Shown piece by piece: positions 49,322 through 61,569 of a stretch of DNA of 64,000 nt. The position numbers were made by a program, and so were the translations under genes. Under the pieces are notes generated by a model. It was not told the origin of the DNA. It did no database searches and saw only the letters and a list, made by a program, of their open reading frames with translations. Numbering within the stretch: the stretch's first letter is position 1; each line of letters opens with the position of its first letter. This DNA is from Strix aluco (lineage: Eukaryota > Chordata > Aves > Strigiformes > Strigidae), in contig NC_133931.1 in NCBI RefSeq assembly GCF_031877795.1, positions 135,818,621 to 135,882,620 of the forward strand, given 5' to 3'.

Positions 49322-51924
49322 CTATTTACCAAATTTTATAATTTGCTTTCATGTAGAAGAGTTGCATTAAATGAAGGTGAGAGCTGCCAGCACCGTCTCC
49401 CCAGATTAGCAGTCAGTCCTCCTGAGTAAGAGTTAACCTACAAAATTAAACCAAGAAATCTTCCATGCAGAACCCTCTTAGAATAAAGACATGCAAGTGG
49501 AGAAAACAGTAGTTGAGATAGGAGCTTATATAATCTTCCTTTTCTTGAGTCTCACATCCTAGACATCTCCCACAGAGGCTCTTTCCTACCCAAAGGAAGC
49601 AGAATAGAAATGAAGAGTGACCAAACGCACCCCAAACACTGTGCGTACCTCAGTCATCATCACTGATCTCATGAAAGCCCTTCCCTAGACAGCAGCTGTA
49701 TCAGAACTCCAAGGAGGCATTAAAATACTCCTTTTGCCCCGACTTTATTGCTTAAAAATACTTAGGAAAACAGATCTTTCCTGCAAAGATGGTACATGAA
49801 AGATCTAAAGCACTACAAACTGTAGGGAAGTGACTGCTTAAGAAAAGAAAAGAGCATATGACACACAGAACTTATTTAGATAATCACCTCTGAACAAGTC
49901 TTATCTCCCTTAAATGTTGTGTTGTAGTTTTCATTTCAGCTTTGTGAAGCAGCAAGACCCTTGTCCTGCTAAAAATACTAAAGCAGCCAACATAGGCAGT
50001 GTTCTGAGACTCAGATTTAATAAAAGGCCATATTTAATTTCTGTCTGAAAAAGAAAAAAACTAAAATAATTAATAATAAAGAATGCACTCTGGATGTTTC
50101 AATCCTTTTGGCCAGTGAACTTTTTGAGGAGGTGCTTTCTCACAAGTATATGTATATCTGCCTCTTTGTCATAGTTAAAATACAGTTCATGTTGCTTCAC
50201 TTTATATGACATAAAATGCTAAATATTTAGCTTAAGACAAAATCAGAGCCAGCAAAACCAGAGATGAGGCTAAGGAATGGAAAAATATGTTGCAGTGACT
50301 TGCTGCTAAGAAATATGTAGAGAAGTTATACCAATATGCATCCTGCATGTGATATCTATAATTTAAATATTGTGAAAATATTTATATTTTATTTTTTCTC
50401 TGTAAAGCCAGACCATCACTGTTAATATTAAGAATCCAAAGTACAGAGGGGATGGGAGCATATGTCGAGCAACGCATTTTACAAACCTTGTTTCTAAATT
50501 AACTTCTTTATATAAATGGCCATTAGTTTTACGTGTTTTCAAATATACATTCAAAGTCCTTTGCATTTAAAACATCACTACATTCCACTGCAAGACTAGT
50601 GATATCTGCTTCCCAAATGGCAGCCAGGTATTGCTAATAATTCTGTTGCTTAGAAAGTTCAGACCTTCTGGATATTATTCTTAGGATCCGTGAGTAAAAA
50701 ACTTTTAATGAGGTGTTACAAACTTGGTTACTCCACATAAAGATCTCAATTATTTAATTTTCAGATATGATTACAATAAATATTCATTGTGAATTTCCAA
50801 ATATCCTTCTCACAGCTAATCATTGTGTTTTATCCACATGCAAACAGATTTCAGTTTTTTCACACATAGTCACTACAGTCACCTTATCCAAAGTTTACTG
50901 AAAATAAGGTGTAATTTCCAGACTTCAGTGAGTGTATAGCCTTATGCTCTTCCTTCCTTAGACAACATGCTATATATAGACAGTGCTATTGCCCCCACTC
51001 TTCAAACACAAGACATTACATTAAAAAAAATTAAAACCAGAATTCATAGTAATTCTTGTAGATCTTGTAACACACCACATCATTGTGCCACAATATGTAC
51101 CTTCACTAGAGCAAATGGCCTAGAAAGAGTGTGCCATTTGAGCCAGTTTCTAAGGATAGGCCAAGTTCTTCCCCAGATTACAGTGGGCAAGCTGGGACAA
51201 GGTCAAGAATTCCAATGGAATCGCTTCTCAGTCACAAGGGTGTCAGAGCCAATTTTGATACCATTATAAGTCCCAGATTACTTTGTGTATGATCATGAGA
51301 ATTCTTGAGTTGATTAAAGAAAAGTATGTTATTAGGCTTCTACGTATATATTTTCCCAAAATATACATGCAGAACTTACACTCAAAATCTTGCTGACTTC
51401 TAGCTTTGCTTTTTAGAAAATTTTATTGCAATTGCATGAGCTCCTGTCTGAACAAAAAAATAAATAGTTTGCACGTAAGCCAAAGAATCCAGGTTTTTAG
51501 TTTTCCATACTTAGCAATAAAAGTTGAAACACTTACAGAAGTTTAATACAGTTGGAATTTCCTTAGGGCTCCATATTGCCTTACTCACCCATCTTTCCAA
51601 AGCAGGTCTTCAGGATACAGTTACACAAAGGAAAATAAAAATGGCTACCAACAATTCTACTTTAACTCTTTCTAAGAATTATTTTGCTGCTACATGAAAC
51701 AGGAAGCCATTTCATAGTGGTATTTTTCAGTGTAATTCTTCCACATGCATTACGCTGGCTAATTTTTTTTTTTCCATTCATCATGGAACAGATTTCTTTG
51801 GAGCTCCTTAATGATGTAGTGACAATTTTATATATGTTGAACATGTGACAGACAAAAACAGTGTCTGGAGCAAATCTAACATCCAGTATTTCTGCTTAAT
51901 CCTATGTTAGCACACCCTTTCTCC

Positions 51925-51943
51925 TTTTTTTTTTTTTTTTTTT
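51925..51943 (+). repeat. Poly(T) run
   Basis: This is a run of about 19 T. On the minus strand it could be read as a poly(A) tail, but no retrocopy body was recognised beside it. Confidence 0.8.
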
Positions 51944-52383
51944 GTCCAATCAGTCTGCCTCAAATGTTTTTACTCTTTCTAAAACCTGTCCTTTTGAAAC
52001 ACTCATAACTGGCCTCTGCAGTGTATGCAGTACCTTGCAGAACTACAGGATCACAAATCACCTTCCATTTCACAGTCTTGATGAGTGTCAGGGTCCTCAC
52101 AAGCAATTTCACATGATCATTCCCTGCCTTGGTGGCTGCCCCTGTTGGATGTGGCTCATCTAGTGTGGCATTACAGCTTTCAGCATGAGGCACAAATGTA
52201 ATCCCTGTCTGGGTCTTTAAGAAATATCATAGATTTCTGTGCAAATGCATATGCCTGCATATGTTTTAGTGACATGTTTTGTAAATCTTATTATCCCTCA
52301 GAAAGCATTAAAATGAAGCCAACAGGCCCAGCTGTGCTCATAACATACCTTAGTAGATATCCAGACATTTTTTAAGAACAGAA

Positions 52384-52401
52384 ACACACACACACACACA
52401 C
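52384..52401 (+). repeat. (AC)9 microsatellite
   Basis: Nine uninterrupted AC units lie within MEOX2 intron 1. Confidence 0.95.
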
Positions 52402-55400
52402 TCTCCTACCAAACAGGGTTGCTGTTCTGAGTGTATTCTACTATTTCATTCACAGTTTACTTTACAACATTGTGCTGAAGTATAACACTAACTATAAAAA
52501 TGGAAAAACAGTGGAAAGTACTTTCCCACATGCAATTAAATGGAATTACCTGTCTTTCAGGGGAAACCAAAATAAAAAAGGTTATAAAATAAAATTTTTC
52601 AGATGGTTAAACTATTTATACCATTGGATTTCAGACCAACCATGAAAGTTTCATTTTTCATTTAAAACTATTACTATCTGTTAATACTAGATAGAAAACC
52701 TCCTAATGACTACTTTAGAAGTCCTGACTATCAGCTATTTTTGACTTACAAGTTCTCCTACTTAGCGGCATGCCACATTTTCCTTTCTTTGTGTTTTCTC
52801 AAATGATTATCGTAAATGGCAGAATCCATTAAAAACACCCAAAGGATTTGTCATGTTTGAAGCTAACACAATTTCCTTTTTCAAACTATAGTACAATTGT
52901 TAAGGGATGGAAAAATGCTCACATAATTAAACAGAAAACCCAAAATAGTAAAGGAAATAAATCTGTGAAAGAAATAAAATCTAACTAAGAGTGCAGGTTT
53001 AAGTTTTCTGCTAAATGTATTTTACTACTAATTTTACAGTCTAGGAGAGCTTTTTGATAAATAATTTTTCTTAATTGCTAACAATCAAACTTGTTGTACA
53101 GTTAAAGTTTGTGACTCATAATGGAAAGCTTTGGCAGGGTGCAATAAAAAAAAAACCAACTTTGACTTTGATGTTAGCAAAAAGCCACAACATAATTGTT
53201 TGGAGTACTTCCTATTATTTTAAGATTAGAGTGCAAGAAAATATTTACTACATATCTAAGTGCAGATGTCACTTCAACTACGGGTTCAAGTATAGCTTTT
53301 GAGACAGCAAACTTTTATGCCATACTTGTATTGCCCTCTTTTATATGTATGATATAGAGAGACTATACTTGAAGTAACTAAGAGGTCTAAGACTCCTTTA
53401 AACATCTAAAATGGACTGCTACTTCCAAAGTAGTTGATATTCCTTACATAGTCTTAATTTTTAATTTGGAAAGATAAAGTACTAACAAGGGCCTGATTCT
53501 GAAAGCATGTCAGTGTGCACATAAAGTTCGGGTCTCAAGTGAGCCCTTTGAGAACAGATATATTTAGAAAAAATGAACGAAAAGAACACCCCAAAACCCA
53601 AGAGTGTCCAATAATTAAACCACCAGTCCACAGTATGTTAGTCAAATCAAAAGGTCATTTTGTCCCCAGATTCATTTTCAACTCCTTTTCAGTAATGGAA
53701 AGTCTTTCTGTGATCACTATACTAATATAAAAGTAGAAACTTTTATTTTCCCAAATAAGAGAGGCCATTTGGCACACAAATGTTAAATAATACGGCCTGA
53801 CTCTTCCATCATTCACCTCACACAACTTGTTGCTTATAAGCTGGAGAATAAAGGCCTTCCTGATAAAGTAATGTGCTAGTGAAATAGTCTGGCAGTGCAT
53901 GTCAAAGCATAGTAAATCCTATATATGTTTTACAATCCCAGACAGTATTTGTTTTACTCTTTTAAACAAAGCTCATTTTAAATACCTACCTCTACTGGGA
54001 TAAGAAAATTAGGAAACTTTCTTTACAATTGAAAATACAAGTTGGGTAGGTATAACTTTTTTCTCCATTCTAAAAGTTGTAACACCAAAAACAAATACAG
54101 AAGTTACAAATTCTTCTGTAAAACAACCCACATCTGTCCCTACATTCTCTGTTGTGATCAGTTGTCACCTCCAGTAATGGTTGGCAGGCTGGAGGTAAAA
54201 CATCATCCCCTCTTTTGACTCTAAAAGTGTTGAACTCCAGCTTTCTATGAAAAAAAAATTGCTGGTTTATTTCTTTGCTCTTCTTTCCATCCATATAATC
54301 TAGGGTTGGATGCTCTGCAGTAAGAGTAGATGCAATATTGAGATCATCAGATCACAGAAACAGGGGAAAAAAGGGCAATAAAATTATGAACACATCTACT
54401 GGAGGATGTAGGAGCGTATGCTACAAAGCAGAGACTTGAAGCAACAATGAAATCCCAGCATATATACCAGTAACCGGCAATTCCAGGGCTGGACTTCATG
54501 CAACAACAATGAACACTGCATTTGCCAGTGCTAATGGGGTGAGGAGGGGGAGGTAGAAAAAACCCCCTCTGAACCTCAGAAAATACCTCCTGAACTCTGG
54601 TGTCGCAGCTCGGAAAAAGAGTAGGTAGCAGCTCTGAAATGGCACAAATTCAAGAGGTATTTTAAGAAGTGGAATAAAGGTCTGCAGCTTTCCAACAACA
54701 TGAGTTATAGCAGTTAGACACGAGCTCTGGGGCGTTACTCTTTTCAATATAAAATTTTATTCCATCTAATTTTAAACTACTCAGTCACTGAGTTTCCACC
54801 CAATTAAATAAGATGATTGGACATTATACTATTTTTATCCAGGGTCTCTTATTTTAAAATTGAACAGCTTTGAAAAACCTTAATGCCAAGAAAGGAGCTT
54901 TTCCAATCTTTTTTACCCATTGATAACCACCCTGAATCTGGGCCTCTCACATCCCTGCTCAGGATCTGTAGGCAAAGGGGACACCTACGGACGAGGGACT
55001 TTTTGCTTAGCAAACTGTCCCTGCAATATACGGGATGATATTTTCTGTTAATACAAAACAAAACCTGAACCATCCCATCTCAATTATCTGTTGTAAGACA
55101 AAGTGTCAAGATGCAGATGTGATTTAATGTATTGAACAACTTCATTCCCTCTGTTACCTGCTCTTCTGCTGAGAGCTCCTTAGAAACACAACACTTTAGC
55201 ATTCATCTGCTTTGCTGCCTTGTTATTTAAAAGGTCCAACTAGCATGGCTTGCATCTCCCTTCCTTTCTGTGGTCCCTAGTGGCTCCAGTCAGTAGACCA
55301 AATGTCACTAGGGCTTGGATTTATTGTAAATGCTGGACTGAGCATGCTCTGGTACAGCACAGCCCTATAAAAATGGTACTTGTTGAATAACTGCACTGGG

Positions 55401-58400
55401 TTGTTTTACATTATTGCAATGTTTTCCAGGGGATTTATAGGCCTCTGGGGCATTGAAAACATGGAGCAATAGCTTCTTTTGCAGATATAAAGATGGGTTT
55501 GAGTAAATAGTTAATTTATGCTGGTGTTAGAGCATTTGGCGGATGTTCCTAGTCATAAACAAGCTTTCTCCATCTTTCAAAACAAAAACTAAAACTGGAT
55601 ATTAAGACTCTCTATCATTCAAAACACCAGCTTGCTTCTTAAGCAAAATTGGACCCAGTTCATTTCACAAATCTGAGACAAAATTCAAAAGGAAAGGAGG
55701 TTAAAATGTTGGTCTGTTAGGGTTATGACTATGCTGAACTCATATAAAAGATAAAAGAGCATCACATGCTGATATATCTGATGTTTTTATGCAAGACTGC
55801 CTTGTTTCCATTAAATAGCGAAAAGACAGCTACTGTTTAACTGAAGAAACTGATGGAAAATCCTCATTACTACATAAACAGTGGTTTAGGCCTAAAAAGT
55901 GTTTAGTTTATGCATCTGTGCATTTAGTTGAATGCTAAGCTTTTTCTAAACACAATTTGGTGTCTTCCTACTCCCATATATTTTCACTTTCCTTTTGAAA
56001 GGAGAAAATCTGTGTCTTCTCATGCCTCAAAATGTAAACCCCCCAAAAATTAGTTATTTTTATATCATGTGTTTTACCTAACCCAGCAGAGAATCCCAGT
56101 ACATTGCTTCTAGAGTTGAGTTGTAGTTTTCCTCTAAAGTCTGTCTTTTCTTCCGTTATTTATTTTTTACCTTTTTTCCAAGGGAGACTTTGGTCTACCA
56201 TCCCCATAAAAGACCTCATTGGTCACATCATCTACTTATTCTATTTTGGGATTTAGACTGCTTGCTTAATTGATGTTCTGTCATTCAGCTGCTTATCCAG
56301 ACCTAAAGCTGAAGAAAAAAATCTCATAGTCATGCAACTGCAACAGAATGTTCTCTTTTTAATTCCCTTAGCTTTTAATTCACATCAACAAAAATGTATA
56401 CATAAACCATTTTTCTCAGCGATGGCTTCTATTTGTGGTTCCACACATTTTACCTCTTTCAAGCTGATCTAGTCTCTATTAAAAAATCTCTGTATCAACC
56501 CCTTTCTTCCTTCATTCATTTTCATGATGTCAGACCTTTGAGGCCTTGACATAATAGAAGCTGTCTTGCAGTAACTTCCGTGCAAGTTAATCTTCAGTTT
56601 TGTGGACAAAAGGAGAACACATTGATAAGACAAGGCTGAGAACATCAAAAAATCACCTCCTTCTTGGATTGCAACAATGGTGACCAGATAAGAAGTTCAG
56701 GTTAACCATCCTCCTTCAACATATTAATGAGCATTGATTCACCCATATATTAACACGCAAGTCAAACAGAATTGTGTAGATGGTGTCCTGTATGTAAATA
56801 GGACCTGCCCCCAGAAGCTACTGAATAGACCCGCACTTGCTTTTGTGTATCTTAATACATCAAAAATGCCTTTTAGCCAGTTAAGAACTAATTCTGATTT
56901 GATTTTATTCAATTTGCTTTAACTTGCACTGAGAGATAATAGCAGCCTATTTATTTCAGATAATTTGCTACTACTTGAAAATATTTATCATTAATTGTCA
57001 GAGAAGGGACACTATCAGGACATTAGTGCATGACCCTTCTAAGCCTTAAAGGGAAATAAATAAACAAATACATTTTTATAATACTACTTGGAAAAGACTA
57101 CAGTTCAATCAAAGACTGAAGAATATCTGCCTCAGCTAGGAAGGTTAGTTCCCTAGCTAGGAGGACATTTGTTTGGTTCAAAAACTGTAGGAAAAGCCCA
57201 GAAGCTCTTTCTTTGAATGAAGACATGTATGCACAAACAGAATGAGACAGAGAAACTTCCAAATATATTATTCTTTAGTATTAGTGTAACAGTCTTGCTT
57301 AAAGGGCCTCCTTATCATACTGGACACTGCATGCTAACAATTGCAAGTCCACACTCCCAAGAACTGACAATGCATTTATCAGATGCTGCACCTCACTTCA
57401 TGGTGGTAATAAACAAGTGAAAATGTTGATCACTGCATCCCAGCTATCATCATCATGGGTATTATACCAGAGCCAGTTTTAAGAAAAGACAGGGAAAACA
57501 TCACAGTTGTGACATCCTTCAACTTAGTCTCCCAATTCGCCTAACTGAAAACAACAGTTCCTATCTTGAACAAGACTTTGATCCTTATTCAAGTGAGGTG
57601 TGGCAGTAACTGGCCAAATTTGCATAATTACATATTGTTTTGCATATAAATAGTATCACATGAAATTCACGTTTTAAATAACAGACCTGAGGGAAAAGGG
57701 CAAGGAGGAGTCAGACTGTGTATGATCTAGTCAAAGATGGGCAGATAGGGCATAGGATGAATTTCAGGTTACATCTTGCCGAGGTACAACTGCAGAAGCA
57801 ACAGCAACACAGTCTGTTTCTCTGAGTGGTCTTAAGTGGTGCAATTCTAAAAGTCCTTACAGTATGCTTATGACCAAAAAAAAAGAGTATGATTTATCTC
57901 AAAGGTTGCGGGAAATTAAAGAATCATAGGAAAAGGTCAAAATATGCAGTGTCCTCAGACTTCTGTTTAGCAAAAGGCTAAACAAAAGAAACATGTTGGG
58001 GTCTAAACCAAGAATGAAAGGACAAAAGCAACATGAAAATGCATATATAGTTCTCAGCAAACCTTTGTAGACTTTTGTGAGAAGGTGAGCGAACCTTTCG
58101 TGAGAGCTTTATCAACAGATACTCAGGTCCACTGAGCTACATAGAAATTCAGATGCTTCAACATCTGAAAGAACCAGTCTTTGTGGGTATAAATCAGCTT
58201 ATCTTCTACATGACAAATTGGTAATATGCAATGTGGGTATGATCTATTCCTCTTATAAATCAATAATTCAAACAGATTAAGAGATCCCTATACATAGAAA
58301 TCTGACCTAAAACTCCAGAAATATATTTAGGAAGCAGGAATACAAGCCACAATCATCCAAAAATGGTTTCAAGGTGGAAGCAATTTCTGAAATTACAGAA

Positions 58401-61400
58401 GCATCATTGCAAATGCAAGATAACCATTTATCAGTAAGAGAGCTATGAAAATCAGACATTTATTTTTAGACAACTCATACATCAAGTTGCCCAGGGGTAA
58501 AATCATTTATCAGTATTTAGACTTTCATCTTCCTAAGCATATTTAGAAAACAGCCATTTTGAAACTCCCTTTGCACACAGGAGATGTTTAGGGGAATCAA
58601 AATAATTTTTAAAACTTTGTAAAAGAACACACATAGTGTATGAAAGTCATTAGCTCAAATCTAGTTCTGAAAACCTGTTTACAAATCACAGTCTCACGGA
58701 GCACTCACACAGGATATGAACAATAAGTTGTTTCACAACTCTCAGCAATGTGTGTGTGAAAAGAAAGAAGTTGTAGAAAGTGCTCAGAAAAGTACATTGC
58801 CTTTTGTACCCCTTTTCCTAAGGAAAATGACCTTCAGTGACCCACAATGCTGTTCCAGATGAGTCATTTCTCTACACCTTCTACTGATGATCATCATCAA
58901 ATTTATCCCATTTTTAACTGGCTATTACACACAGACTTTCCTCTCAGATCCAGAACCTTGTGAATCATTATGAATATAATGTCCTGGAATATCTATACCA
59001 TTCCTTTCTCAAAGCATTCAATATTTCTACAAAAGTAGTTAAGAACCAGTCAGGCAATAATGTTGAGATGCCAAAATGATGTTCAGCTCCTCATTTACTC
59101 TAAATCAATATTAAGAAAAATGTAGGAGATGGTAACGTTATATCCGGTACCAATCATCACTTGGACAAGGCATAGCTGACTCTAGACAGGACCAAAGTAC
59201 TTGTCTGAAATGTTTCCTTCTCTGAATACATTCCACCTCACCCCCCCTCCTCCTGATGTTAAGACGTGCAGGCAGATGCCCTTGTCACTGCCTAGCCTCT
59301 GTGTATTTGCTTGGATTGATTCTCACTGTGCTTAACTCTCACTCCAGATGATGAAGATTATGTCCCATCCTACCTGAAACAAAGCAGACACCAATGAGCA
59401 GAATTTGCTAACTGATGTAATGCATATGCAGGTATTAAGTCACACATCCTGAAAAAATTTTGAGTTGATACATAAACACACAAGTAGTCTGCTTAGCGTG
59501 AAGATTCACATGACATACCACTTTCCTTTCCTCCTCTGTGCACTGGCTCCCCCTTGAAGTAAAAAGTCCACCTCGATGTCTCTTTCTAGCTGCTTAAAGA
59601 GCCCCCAAAATACCTTGAGCAACCAGGCAGCTTTTTCTCTCCAAGATATGACTTTTCTAAGGCAACTGTGTTCCTCTGAAACAATTACAAAACTTAGGAG
59701 TGTGAGAGGCTCCCAAATGCAGAGTCGGGTCTTTTTTCCTACCAAGACAATCTCCATTCCCATAGAGAAGTGTGGCTCCAGAATTCATGGCTTACAGGAG
59801 CAGATACAAAGCTCTATTAACGCTCATTCAATAAGTCATGAACATACACACAACACAACAAAAGCTGCATAGTACTCACAGGAGTTACTTCCTTTCTGCA
59901 ATATTAATATATAGAATTTATGAACATGACATCTTTGGGTTCTCATGAAGTAGCTGAAAAACTGTTTTTTATTTCAATTCATCACACACTAAAAGTACTT
60001 GACCAGCATAAATAAAAACAGTGAACCAGCCTTGAAAAACTGTCTGTAGCTTTTGCTCTGAACAACCCCTGAAATTTTTTGATGCTTACCTGGAGCTTGC
60101 CCAATCATTTCAAACCTAGGTTTCTGTGACTGAAGTAAAAACTTTAAAAAGAAGTATCTTTCTGATTGTATTTATAGAGCCTGCATGACACTTTTTTTGG
60201 GGTCAATATTTTTGTTGAAAGACAAGTAAACAGGAAACTCCTAAGCATTTAACTGTTACAAAACTAGCTATCAAACAAAAGACAGAAGTTTAAAAGTTTT
60301 GAGTTCCAGGATTATTTAAAATGGCTTGAAGATCCCATTTTAGCACTACCTCATCCTGTATTTTTGATCTGGAAGAAAACTTTCTTCACTGCATTTTTTA
60401 CAACTTCAGAGATATTAAATGAATTAACAGGGAAAGTGATCCCTTATTTGCTCAGTAGAATATAAAAACATTCTTTACAGTCGTCATATAACTAAAATTC
60501 CTTGAAGTTCATGTAATGTAGAGCTAAGTGTTTAGTAGTCCTCAAAGTTTCCTTCTTCCTATAACAAAATGCTTTAGCAGTTACATAAACAAATTATCTA
60601 AGGACGTAATCCAAGAACCCTTATGCAGTTTTTATTCACACATCCTTTAAGGTATACCTTATTATTTAATCTTATGGGGTTTTCCCCTCTATTTCTTTTA
60701 TAGATAACCTTGAAAGCAGCAAAACCAGGATTCCCATCTATGCAGAAGTCCACATGCTACCTGACTGATACAAAGATGCAGGTGTGAAGATGTTTCTTCA
60801 TGTGAACAATCATCAGCTTTTATTGTTAATGATGGGCCATAAGTCTCTGGGAAAACCAACAAACAAAGACAAAGATAACAACTGGAGGAGGAAATCTTCT
60901 ACTTCATACTTCCTAAATTCCCACCAGCTAGATACAGAAAATAGCATTTTCAGGAATTTCAACTTTTAAAATCTCTCCTGTTCTCTCCAATTCTTCCCAC
61001 CATTTCATTCTTCATTTCCAATGACCCCAGATTATGTCTGTGATACATCAGAACTTAAACAGTTGTGTAGTTTCAACAAATGTATCTTTTCAGGACTTGA
61101 AGCTACCAAAATCACATTTGAAAATTCATCTCTAAGCAGTTTTTCAGAGTGTAGATGGATTCATTTCAGGATATTTTGGCAAATGTAATTTGGAATATAA
61201 TACCAGTTTTATAAACAAGTCGTGTATTTTGTAGGATTTGAGCTGTCATACGTATGGCAGACAGATACATGCCTTTCTTTTCCTTACTTTCATTCTGTTA
61301 TTGACAGAAACACCACTTACGTGGGATTAAATGTGAGTCAGGAAATAGATATCAATAACTGAAGCCCCAAGTTATTTCCAGAAGTTTTCCAAATTAGATC

Positions 61401-61551
61401 TGGCATCTGGCACCGCAGCAAGTGCCATACTCCTTTTGGTTTAGTTTTATACCATTTTACCATGGGTCTGTTTTTACATCTCCCTGTCACTAGTGCAATC
61501 CAGACTCCAGAGAATAAGAAAGAAGGGAAGAAGGGCAGCCCCATCCCACCT

Positions 61552-61569
61552 TCACATGAGATCATGTGA
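61552..61569. repeat. 18-bp inverted repeat containing CACATG E-boxes
   Basis: TCACATGA-GA-TCATGTGA has perfect 8-bp arms around GA. Each arm carries a CACATG/CATGTG E-box core, giving a symmetrical pair. No function is shown. Confidence 0.85.

Noticed and set aside
57900..57935. 'AAAGAATCATAGGA' resembling the tail of avian CR1 LINEs
   Set aside because: Only a few bases match, the diagnostic octamer repeat is missing and no CR1 body precedes it.
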